From Streptomyces sp. AP-93 (GTDB lineage: Bacteria > Actinomycetota > Actinomycetes > Streptomycetales > Streptomycetaceae), in assembly GCF_022808175.1 (NCBI RefSeq), contig NZ_JALGBX010000026.1:1-64000 (forward strand): a stretch of 64,000 nt of DNA, written 5' to 3'. The position numbers were made by a program, and so were the translations under genes. Shown here one piece after another: positions 53,916-62,123 of this stretch (its first letter is position 1; every line of letters begins with the position of its first letter). The notes beneath the pieces were generated by a model. That model saw only the letters and a program-made list of their open reading frames with translations, was not told where the DNA came from and did not search any database.

Positions 53916-54003
53916 GGGCCGGCCGGTGGCCGAGGCGCTTGTCCGGGCCGGATTCCGGGTGACCGGAATGGACGTCTCCGCGACGATGGTCGGGCTGGCC
54001 CGT
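53902..54003 (+). pseudogene. SAM-methyltransferase motif I fragment
   Basis: About 34 codons read GGSGTGRPVAEALVRAGF and then RVTGMDVSATMVGLARG, the glycine loop and acidic strand of class I methyltransferases. Nothing before or after fits the family. It abuts the P450 5' end on the opposite strand, so a deletion joined the two. Confidence 0.55.
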
Positions 54004-54219
54004 GGTTCGCGACCACGGACCACCAGGATGCCGAGGACGCACGCGGCAGGCAAGATCCGGACCAATCACGGACCAGACCGTGGGGCGGCGGACCCGCCCT
54101 TGACGCGTAGACAAGGGGAAGGCGCAGGTCACAGCGGGCGCATGGGGTCGTGGTGGTCGCGGGTGGTCGCACGAGACTGGAGGTGTCGACCTTTCCTCCG
54201 TCTCCTGGAGGCGATCCCC

Positions 54220-55377
54220 ATGCGTACCACCGGCGAGCGCGGCCGCATGTACCGCAGGTGTGGCTGCCGAGACACATTGCGTCACCAGCTCGGAGCCCAC
54301 TGCCCCACCTGCTCGCTGACGGTGACCACGCGACGTGGACGTTCGCGGTCGACGTCCCGGCACCGCGCCACCGCCGGACGACCGTGCGCCGTGGCGGATT
54401 CGGCAGCCACGACGCGGCCGAGGAGGCGCTGCGGAGGTTCCTGGAGGGCGAGGCCGGCGGGTTCAACGCCGACCCGAACCAGAGCGTCGACGACTACCTG
54501 ACCGCCTGGCTCACCGCCAAGGCCCTCGCACTCAAGACCACCATCGCGCGCTACCGGGACTACGTCCACAACGATCTCGTCCCCGCCTTCGGGACCCTGA
54601 AGCTGGACGAGCTCGGACACCGGCACATCGCCGCCTTCGTCACCGGCGAGCTCGCCGCAGGCCTCGGCCGGACCACCCTCTACCGATGCCTGGCCACCCT
54701 CTCCAGCGCCCTCGGCGACGCCTTCCGCCAACACCGCCTCCCCCACAACCCCGCCAGCCCCCGGCTTTTCACCGGCCACCGTCGCCAGAGCGGCGGATCT
54801 GGACCGCGGACGAGGCCGTCCGCTTCCTCCAGCACTGCCACCGGGCAGACCCGGAGATGGCCGACCTGTTCGAGTTCCTCATCGGCACCGGCCTGCGCAA
54901 GGGCGAGGCCCTCGGTCTGCACTGGGACGACGTCCACCTGGCCGAGCGTGTCCTCTATGTACGGTGCACGCTCTCCGCGATCGACAACAACCACCTCGTC
55001 CTCACCAACCCGAAGACCCGTACCAGCAAGAACTGGGTCGCCATCTCGCCCCGCGTCGCCATCGCCCTCCAACACCGGGCCCGGTCAGGCGCCCTCTCCC
55101 GCAGCGACCCAACCGACCCGTTCACCGGACTCGTGTTCTGCAGACCCGACGGCCGACCGCTGCGACCCCACAGCGTCCTCGACCGGCTCCGGAAACTCTC
55201 CAAAGGGGCCGGTGTACCGCGGGTGACCGTTCACGACCTGCGACACCTGGCCGCCACGATCACCATCACCGCCGGCGTCCCCCTCACCGTGGTCTCCAAG
55301 ACGCGGCGGCACTCCACCCTCTCGACCCCTGCACAAAGCAAAGTCGGGACGACAGGATTTGAACCTGCGACCCCTTG
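54220..55377 (+). pseudogene. degraded tyrosine integrase
   Basis: A phage/ICE-type integrase in three frames. It starts MRTTGERGRMYRRCGCRDTL (zinc-ribbon-like, common in actinobacterial integrases), shifts frame near 54305-54315 into FAVDVPAPRHRRTTVRRGGF and the SAM-like core domain, and shifts again near 54775 into the catalytic domain: TGLRKGEALGLHWDD (Arg), TVHDLRHLAATI (HxLR). After RRHSTLST the frame runs into the repeat and tRNA fragment, so the catalytic Tyr region is lost. Not active. Confidence 0.82.
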
Positions 55378-55385
55378 ACCCCCAG
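55328..55385 (-). other. attachment site: 23-bp repeat plus 3' half of tRNA-Pro(GGG)
   Basis: Read on the minus strand, 55385-55344 gives an anticodon loop CTGGGGG, the stem strand TCAAG, the variable loop, a T-arm with GGTTCAAATCC and the acceptor strand CGTCCCGA. The 5' half of the tRNA is absent from 55386 on. tRNA-Pro 3' halves are known targets of Streptomyces integrative elements such as pSAM2. The right copy of the 23-bp direct repeat occupies 55328-55350. Confidence 0.75.
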
Positions 55386-55439
55386 CGGCAGCGCGCGTGC
55401 CGCGTGGTCCCCAACTGGTCCCCAAGACCCCTCGGAACG

Positions 55440-56210
55440 TCAGGAGGATGAGCTGTACGTCAGGGACTTGCACACCCGATCCATGAGGGCGGACAGCTCC
55501 CTGCCCGGCCCGACGCCCAGCTCCCGCCGGGTCAGGCCGCGGTACGCGTTGTACGAGCGCTTCGCCTCCACCAGGTTCCCCTCCGCCAGGTGGGCCTCGA
55601 TCAGGGCGCGCTGGGCGCTCTCGCGCAACGGCTCCGCGGCCACTGCCACCAGTGCCGACTCGACGGCCTCCGCATGCCGGCCGACCCGCGCCAGCTCGCG
55701 GCTGAGCGCCTCCAGAGCATGCAGCAGGCGCTGACGCACCCGCTCGCGCTCCAACAGGACCCAGTCGTCGTACCAGCCGGGCAGCAGGTCCAGTGCGTCG
55801 GTGCGCCACTTGAGCGCGGACAGGTCCTCGGCGGTGGCGGTGCCGGCGATCAGGCGCCCCGCCCAGCCGTAGAGCACGTACAGGTCGATCACCGTGTGCT
55901 CGCGCACCGAGAGCGAGCACTTGTCGGAGTCGAGCAGGTCGATCCCGGCTGCCTTCAGCCGCCAGAGCGCAGAACGCAGGTTCCCTGCCGCCCGTTGATC
56001 GTCCCCGGCCGGCCACAGCGTGCCCGCCGCGTGCCGGCGCTCGACGCGGCCGCCGTTGAGGGCCACGAAGGCGAGCAGCCGCTTGCTCCCCTCCGGCACG
56101 TCCAGCCATCTCCCCCGGTGGAGGACCCTCGGGCCGCCGAGGAGATGGAGCACCGGCGCGTCCACCTGCCTGGGGATCCGGACCGGCGACTCGAGGAACT
56201 GCGGATTCAT
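55440..56210 (-). CDS. SARP-family transcriptional regulator
   Basis: A 256-residue AfsR/SARP protein: an N-terminal winged helix (VLHLLGGPRVLHRGRWLDVP; GTLWPAGDDQRAAGNLRSAL, WRLK) and a bacterial transcriptional activator domain (LLPGWYDDWVLLERERVRQR; EPLRESAQRALIEAHLAEGN). No ATPase domain, so it is a short SARP. ATG at 56208-56210. It lies 47 bp downstream of the CIS gene block on the same strand and may regulate it. Confidence 0.85.
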   Translation of the reverse strand: MNPQFLESPVRIPRQVDAPVLHLLGGPRVLHRGRWLDVPEGSKRLLAFVALNGGRVERRHAAGTLWPAGDDQRAAGNLRSALWRLKAAGIDLLDSDKCSLSVREHTVIDLYVLYGWAGRLIAGTATAEDLSALKWRTDALDLLPGWYDDWVLLERERVRQRLLHALEALSRELARVGRHAEAVESALVAVAAEPLRESAQRALIEAHLAEGNLVEAKRSYNAYRGLTRRELGVGPGRELSALMDRVCKSLTYSSSS

Positions 56211-56257
56211 ATAGGCGGCCTCCTGGTAGCAGTTCGACCGGCCCGATGCTATGTGCG

Positions 56258-57694
56258 CTACGTCACCGATGCGTCACCCAATGCGATGTCTGGAGTCTGG
56301 TCGGCATCCTGCTCACGCGTGTCCTGCTGCGACTTCCACTGCTCTTCGATGCACCGGCGTTGATCCCTACGGACGAACGCCACCCAGCGGGTCACCGGCT
56401 CGTAGTGCGGGCCCAAGGGAACGAGGATGTCGACGGGCACCCGCTCTCGAACTCGTTCGTCGAGCTTGATCCGGATGCGGTCGCGGTGCCGGGCCTCCTC
56501 CACCGCCTGCGCGACGTCCGCGACGGTGACCGCGCAGTAGCGCAGCTCGACCGCGTCGCCCAGGTACGTACTCATCCGATCCCGCAGCTCCTCCAACCAC
56601 TGCGTCAGGTCCCCGTATTCGACGGGCAGGTAGCCGGCGGGAGGGAGTTCGTCGAACCCCAGGTCCCGCAGCGCGTGAACGCCCTTTCCCGGACGGGTGG
56701 GCGGGCTGTACCGACCGGTGCGGACGCCCTCGGCGAGCTCGGTCAGGTCTTTCCCCACCTCCAGCTTGGTGTGCCGCTTCAGGTAGTCCTGGCCCCCGAA
56801 GCTCAGCAGCTTGTGCACCAGCGGGCCCAACGCGCCTTCCGGCACCCCCGGCTTGCCCGTCACGTCCGCCAACTGGGCTTGGAACTGCAGGATCTGGGCC
56901 ATGAACACGTCCCAGGGGCGCATACCGAGCCGCATCTGCCAATAGCGCTCGGGCGGCGGCGCCCCCCGGTCCCGGCGGGCGGTCCACGTGTCCGTCTCCC
57001 ATGCCCCCTCGCAGTGCCTGATGAGCGCGGCGAGCCGGACACCCGCGGGCCTGCCCGCCACGCCGGGCGGCTCCCAGTGCCGGGGGAGGTCGGGCGCGTC
57101 CGAGCGGTACGGCCAGGGGTCGGCCGCCAGCCGCTCGGCGCGGAAGTACCAGTTGGCGAGGAAGTTGCGGCGGTGCTTGGCCGACTTCCCGCCCAGGCCC
57201 TCCGCGAGGGCCTGGACCAGCCGGATCCGGACGCCCTCCACCTCGTAGGGGCGGCGGACGGTGCCGGAGCCGGAGCAGGGGTCGTCGCAGTAGGCGCCCT
57301 GGACCGGGGCCTCGCCGTACTGCCAGGTCGCGGGAACGGCCTCGACCCACCAGAAGCCGTCCTCGCGGAAGTTGTCCGCCGGCAGCGGCAGGCTCGTCAA
57401 GCGCCCGGAACGCAGCGCGATGCCGTCCGCCGTGACGGCGAGGCCCGCGCCGACGTGCAGGGCGCCGTCCTCCAGTTCGACGGCGAAGCCCTCGACCACG
57501 CCCGGGCCGCCCGCCTCGCCCAGGGCTCGGGCGTGGGCCTCGGTGTGGTCCTGGATGCGGTTGAGGTGCTCGGCGCGCAGGAAGAGGCCGTCGAAGGCGT
57601 TGAGCCGTTCGATCCCGCCGCCCGCCGTGTCCAGCCTGCCGTCGGACCCGGGCCCGGGGGCCGTGCCCGTCACGGGGGGTTCGGTTGTGGTCAT
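56258..57694 (-). CDS. CIS-locus protein with TssK/baseplate-like N-terminus
   Basis: A 478-residue protein. The start (LNAFDGLFLRAEHLNRIQDH) recalls the N-terminal segment of baseplate adaptors such as TssK (GxFLxPQH), and GPGVVEGFAVELEDGALHVG resembles the shell-like fold shared with the upstream neighbour. No membrane segment. ATG overlaps the stop of the upstream gene. I infer a structural or accessory role in the contractile injection system; the exact family is not certain. Confidence 0.65.
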   Translation of the reverse strand: MTTTEPPVTGTAPGPGSDGRLDTAGGGIERLNAFDGLFLRAEHLNRIQDHTEAHARALGEAGGPGVVEGFAVELEDGALHVGAGLAVTADGIALRSGRLTSLPLPADNFREDGFWWVEAVPATWQYGEAPVQGAYCDDPCSGSGTVRRPYEVEGVRIRLVQALAEGLGGKSAKHRRNFLANWYFRAERLAADPWPYRSDAPDLPRHWEPPGVAGRPAGVRLAALIRHCEGAWETDTWTARRDRGAPPPERYWQMRLGMRPWDVFMAQILQFQAQLADVTGKPGVPEGALGPLVHKLLSFGGQDYLKRHTKLEVGKDLTELAEGVRTGRYSPPTRPGKGVHALRDLGFDELPPAGYLPVEYGDLTQWLEELRDRMSTYLGDAVELRYCAVTVADVAQAVEEARHRDRIRIKLDERVRERVPVDILVPLGPHYEPVTRWVAFVRRDQRRCIEEQWKSQQDTREQDADQTPDIALGDASVT

Positions 57695-59283
57695 GACTCG
57701 GTCCTTCCTGCGGCCGACTCCCGGGACGAAGGCGGCAGTTGGTAGGCGATGACGGCGTCATGCCCCTCGTGCCTGCCGCCGGGCGGCCCGCCGGCCAGGC
57801 CGGCGAGCGGCACATGGGGGTCGCGCCCGTAGAGCGGTTTGGGGCCGGTGCCGTGGATCCGGATGCGTACGGTCTCGTAGGCGGGGGGCTGGTCGAGGTC
57901 GACCACCACCGTGAGGCCGTCGGGCGTCACCTGGACGTCAGCCACCTCGTCGGTGGCCCAGCCGTACCCGTGGGACGAGAGCGAGCTGATCTCGATGCTG
58001 TCAGGCTCGGCGGAGCCCTCCACCAGGGGCTTGGTGACCTTGAAGCTGAAGCCGGCCTTGTCCTCGTTCCAGTTGAGGTTGGGGATCACCCGCGGACCGC
58101 CCGCGTCCACCTCCCCCGCCGCGCCCAGCAGCCCCGGGGCCAGCCCGCAGGCCAGTTCCTGGATGGTGGTGGTCGGCAGCACGGGGGTGCGCACGTACGG
58201 GTCCACCTCCACGTCCCCGATGCGCACGCAGCCGTCGTACTCCGTGACCCCGACGGTCAGTTCGGCCAGGAGGATCCCCGCGTGGTCCTCGGTGACCGGG
58301 GCCCACGACGGGCAGGCTTCGCCCTCCTCGCGCTCGGGGGCGAGGTCGGTGACGTCCTTGGCGGCCAGCCACCGGAAGGCGTCGAGCAGTGCCTTGGTCC
58401 GGTCCTGCGCGGACTCCCCCGCGACCTGCTCGGCCATCGCGTGCGCCTCCTCGTCGGCCCGGTCCCCCAGCCGCGGCTCCGCCAGGCCGAGCAGGATCCG
58501 CACCCGGCGGTACGGGCGCCAAGGCGGCGGCGGGTCCTCGCGAACCGTGATCCGGGCGCTCTCGACGATCCGGGAGAAGTCGTCGTGGCGCCGGGTCACA
58601 TCGCACGGGTCCGCCAGGGCGGGCACGGGCCGGTCCGGGCAGGAGGCGAACTCGGCGACGACCCAGGCCCGTAGGGTCCGGTGGACGGGCGGGCAGGGCT
58701 CGCCGTCGTCCCCGTCCCCGTCCCCGCTGCCCTGCTCGGGGACGGGGTGGTGGGTGCCGGGACTGCCGTGGCCGTGGCCGTGGGTGTGCCCGTCGTCGTG
58801 GTCGTTGCCGTATCGGTGGCCATCCTCACGGCTGTTCTCGTGCCCGTCGCCCTCGCCGTAGGTCCGGTCGGCGAGGGCCGGGTCCCCGCCGGTCGCGCTC
58901 GCCGCGGCGTCCTCCACGTCCGGCTCCGCCGGGTGGGCCTCGATCCAGGCCTTCGCCCACTCCGCCAGGGACAGGCACCAGGAGCTCTCCAGGTGCACCT
59001 CGCGGCCCAGCCCGTCCACGCCCAGTCCGGCCCCGACCCGCAGTTCGTCGCCGTGACGCCCCACGGGCAGCCCCCAGACCACACCCGGGCCGTGCTGCCA
59101 GGCCTGGTGCAGCATCAGCTTGCCGCGCGGATTGCCCATCAGGACACGGAAGTCGTCCTCGCCGAGCAGCATCCCGAAGGCCACGCGCAGCGCGAGGAAC
59201 GGGTTGACGGGCAACTCGTCCCCGGCGCAGGGCCCGGGGTCGCAGGGGCCCGTGTCGCCGTGGTGGGTGCCGAGCGCCGTCAT
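57691..59283 (-). CDS. CIS-locus hypothetical protein with His/Asp-rich insert
   Basis: A 530-residue protein. The N-terminal part (NPFLALRVAFGMLLGEDDFR; HGPGVVWGLPVGRHGDELRV) shares the GVV-G-(L/F) and VGAGL pattern with the next gene, suggesting a common fold. Residues about 150-200 are a His/Asp/Gly-rich insert (DGHRYGNDHDDGHTHGHGHG) likely to bind metal or vary freely. Overlaps both neighbours by four bases. Confidence 0.65.
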   Translation of the reverse strand: MTALGTHHGDTGPCDPGPCAGDELPVNPFLALRVAFGMLLGEDDFRVLMGNPRGKLMLHQAWQHGPGVVWGLPVGRHGDELRVGAGLGVDGLGREVHLESSWCLSLAEWAKAWIEAHPAEPDVEDAAASATGGDPALADRTYGEGDGHENSREDGHRYGNDHDDGHTHGHGHGSPGTHHPVPEQGSGDGDGDDGEPCPPVHRTLRAWVVAEFASCPDRPVPALADPCDVTRRHDDFSRIVESARITVREDPPPPWRPYRRVRILLGLAEPRLGDRADEEAHAMAEQVAGESAQDRTKALLDAFRWLAAKDVTDLAPEREEGEACPSWAPVTEDHAGILLAELTVGVTEYDGCVRIGDVEVDPYVRTPVLPTTTIQELACGLAPGLLGAAGEVDAGGPRVIPNLNWNEDKAGFSFKVTKPLVEGSAEPDSIEISSLSSHGYGWATDEVADVQVTPDGLTVVVDLDQPPAYETVRIRIHGTGPKPLYGRDPHVPLAGLAGGPPGGRHEGHDAVIAYQLPPSSRESAAGRTES

Positions 59284-62123
59284 GAGCTCTCCTTCTGGGT
59301 GGGTGCGGTGGTCCGGGCTGCCGCGGCGAGGGCCAGCGCGGCCCGCCGGTCGAGGGGGGTCCCGTGCGGCTGGGGCGGCTCACCCGGGAAGGGTCGGCCC
59401 GCCTTGGCGTACTCACGACGCATGGCGTGCACCAGGTGGCGCTGCCGGACCGTGCCGCCCTCGTCGGCGGCCCGGAAGGCGGCGCCGATGGCGGCGTTGC
59501 GGATCCAGCCGCCCGGCACCGGGTAGCACCGGGCCAGCGCGCGCAGGTCGACGTCGGGGTCCAGCAGCGGGGCGGGCAGGTGGAGGTCCCACATCCGGTG
59601 CCGTCCGTCCTCGCCGGGGAGCGGGAACTCCACGACGAAGTCCATCCGCCGGATGAAGGCGGCGTCGATGTTCTGCCGCAGGTTCGTGGTGAGCACCGCG
59701 AGGCCGTCGAACCGGTCCAGCCGCTGGAGCAGATAGGCCGTCTCCATGTTCGCGAAGCGGTCGTTGGCCTCGGAGATCTCGGTGCGGGTGCCGAACAGGG
59801 CGTCGGCCTCGTCCAGGAGGAAGACCGCCTGGGTACGCTCGGCGACCTCGAAGCAGGCCGCCAGGTTCTTCTCGGTCTCACCGATGTACTTGGAGACCAG
59901 TTCGGAGCCGTCGACCACCAGCAGGTCCCGGCCCGCCTCGGCTGCCAGTACCTCCGCGGCAAGGGACTTGCCCGTGCCGGGCGGGCCGGTCAGCAGCAGC
60001 CGCACGCCCCGGGAGGCGCGGGCGGCCTCGCGCAGCTGCCAGTCGTCCAGGACCAGCGCCTGATGACGCAGCCGGGCCACGGCGTCCCGCAGCTGTACCT
60101 CGGCCTCGTCGGACAGGACGAGCCGGGGCCAGCGGGCGCGCGGGCCGACCAGGTCGACGCCCGGCGGGAGTTGCGCCCCGGCGCGAGCCCGGATGGCGGC
60201 GGAGACGTCCCACGCGTCCGCGTCGTCGGCGTCCTCGGGGGTCAGCGCGGCGCGGCTGCGCAGGTCGAGGGCCACCTGTGCCGTGAGGGCGGGGTCCAGG
60301 GGGTGGCGGGCGGCGAGTTCGGGAGCCGACCGGTGCGCCTCGGGCAGGGCCGCGCGCCAAGCGGCGCGGCGGTCCGCCACGCCGACGGGGCCGAGGGGGA
60401 CGGTGAGTACGGGCCGGTCGGGGCCGGGCCGTACGGCGCCCGGCGGGGCGCACACGAGCAGCGGCCCCGGCAGCCGGCCCAGTGCGGGGACGGCGGGCGC
60501 GACTCCCGCTGCGGGGTGCGGCGCGACCAGCAGCGGTACGGCGTCCCGTACCGCCGCGTGCAGGCCGAGCAGGCCCATGGCCTCCGGGTCGTCCGGGCGG
60601 GCGCGGGCGGCGACGAGCCCGAGCCCGGCGGCCGCGGCGAGGGCCGCGCAGCGGCTGAGGCCGACGGTCTCGTCCCGGGCCGAGACGAGCAGAACCCGGG
60701 CGTCGGTCGAGCGCAGGGCAGCCACGGCCCGTCGGCTCTCGGGGAGTTGGAGCCAGCCGTCGAGTCCGGCGACGGGCGGGCCCGGGTCGACGGGGTCGAG
60801 TGCGGCGGGCCAGGCGGGCAGCCCGTGCAGCGCGTCCCAGAGCCGGTCGGCGACGGTGAGGGAGCGCTCGTGGAAGGGGCCGGTGCCTGAGAGCGCGAGG
60901 ATGCCGGTGCGTGCCGCGGCGCCCTCGTTCAGCAGCCGGCGCAGGGCGGCGCGGTCCGTGTTCTCCAGGAGCAGGCAGGCGAGGCCGACGGTGGGGTGGG
61001 GCTCGCCGGTGGGGTGCATGGCGCGGAGGGTGCGGGCGAGGCCCTCGTGCTCCTCGGGGAGGCCGGCGAAGAGGACCAGCTCGACCTCGTCGGGGGTGAG
61101 GCGGTGGTGCTGCGCGAGGCGGTCGAGGCGGGTGTCGGTGAGGCGCGTTCCCGGGGCCTGCGCGAGGGTGAGCGCGGCCCACTCCCTGAGGAACCCGGCG
61201 GAGGCGGCCCCGGCCTCGGGGCTGCACGTCCGCTCCACGACCGCGGCCAGCCTCCGCGCCACGCCGGCCACCCGCGCGGCCACGTCCCTGCTGACCCGGT
61301 CGTGGGTCTCGGCCCGTCCCCCGACGCCCCCGGGCTCCCGGCTGGCCCCGTCGGTGTACGGCTCGTCGCCATCCGGCGCGGGTCCCGCATCGTGCACCCG
61401 CCGCGCGCCGCCATCCCCCTCGGCCGGACCCCGCCTGCCACCACCGCCCGGCTCCGCCGAACCGCTCACGCCGCGCCCGTCAGGACCGCCCGCCGCCGCG
61501 GCGCCGTCCGCCGCCGCGGACTCGCAGGACGGAGACACGGCCGAGCCGTCGCCGGCGAGCGGTGCGGTCCACTTCCCTGCGGGACCATCCCCAAGCCCCT
61601 TTTCGCCGTGCCGGGATACAGCTCCGCTGCGGGCGGGGCTTGCGGCCCCGGTCGCCGCCCCGAGCACGCCGGCGCCGTCCGGCGCCGCCGGGAGGCGGGC
61701 GGGGAAGTCAAGCGTCGCGCGCAGGCTGCCGGCGTCCGCCGAGGGAACCCCGGGCCCAGGGTCCGCCGCCGTGCCGTCGCCGTCCGGCTCTCGGCTGACC
61801 CCGTCGGCGGTGCCCAGACCTTCCTCGTCGTCGTTGCACCTGTCGTCGTCCGGCACCGTCGGGTCGGCGGATGCCGCCCCGGGCGTGTCGCGCCCGCTCG
61901 GCCCCGCCGGGCCGGGCGCGGGCTCGTCGGCGGGCTTCGGCTCCGGCGGGACGCCCTCACCGGAGTCCGGACCGCCGGGAGGGGGCCCGGGCTTGGCGGA
62001 CCCGCCGGAGCCAGGCTCACCCTGTTCTGCGCCCGAGGGCTCGGCCTCGGGGCGCGTGGGGAGGTTCAGCTTTCCCCACAGGCGCGGGCGGGCGGGCCGG
62101 GCTGGGGGCTTGGGGTCAGGCAT
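59280..62123 (-). CDS. AAA+ ATPase of the contractile injection system
   Basis: A 947-residue protein. Residues 1-250 are Pro/Gly/Ala-rich and probably disordered. A central helical region follows, then a C-terminal AAA+ module with Walker A GPPGTGKS, Walker B VFLLDEADALFG, sensor LTTNL and the arginine region FIRRMDF. AAA+ ATPases of this kind (Afp15/Cis15 type) are a constant part of extracellular and Streptomyces CIS loci. ATG overlaps the upstream gene by 8 bp. Confidence 0.8.
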   Translation of the reverse strand: MPDPKPPARPARPRLWGKLNLPTRPEAEPSGAEQGEPGSGGSAKPGPPPGGPDSGEGVPPEPKPADEPAPGPAGPSGRDTPGAASADPTVPDDDRCNDDEEGLGTADGVSREPDGDGTAADPGPGVPSADAGSLRATLDFPARLPAAPDGAGVLGAATGAASPARSGAVSRHGEKGLGDGPAGKWTAPLAGDGSAVSPSCESAAADGAAAAGGPDGRGVSGSAEPGGGGRRGPAEGDGGARRVHDAGPAPDGDEPYTDGASREPGGVGGRAETHDRVSRDVAARVAGVARRLAAVVERTCSPEAGAASAGFLREWAALTLAQAPGTRLTDTRLDRLAQHHRLTPDEVELVLFAGLPEEHEGLARTLRAMHPTGEPHPTVGLACLLLENTDRAALRRLLNEGAAARTGILALSGTGPFHERSLTVADRLWDALHGLPAWPAALDPVDPGPPVAGLDGWLQLPESRRAVAALRSTDARVLLVSARDETVGLSRCAALAAAAGLGLVAARARPDDPEAMGLLGLHAAVRDAVPLLVAPHPAAGVAPAVPALGRLPGPLLVCAPPGAVRPGPDRPVLTVPLGPVGVADRRAAWRAALPEAHRSAPELAARHPLDPALTAQVALDLRSRAALTPEDADDADAWDVSAAIRARAGAQLPPGVDLVGPRARWPRLVLSDEAEVQLRDAVARLRHQALVLDDWQLREAARASRGVRLLLTGPPGTGKSLAAEVLAAEAGRDLLVVDGSELVSKYIGETEKNLAACFEVAERTQAVFLLDEADALFGTRTEISEANDRFANMETAYLLQRLDRFDGLAVLTTNLRQNIDAAFIRRMDFVVEFPLPGEDGRHRMWDLHLPAPLLDPDVDLRALARCYPVPGGWIRNAAIGAAFRAADEGGTVRQRHLVHAMRREYAKAGRPFPGEPPQPHGTPLDRRAALALAAAARTTAPTQKESS

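Noticed and set aside
55328..55385. Intact tRNA gene
   Set aside because: Only the anticodon loop to the 3' end is present; the sequence beyond 55385 does not form the 5' half or a D-arm.
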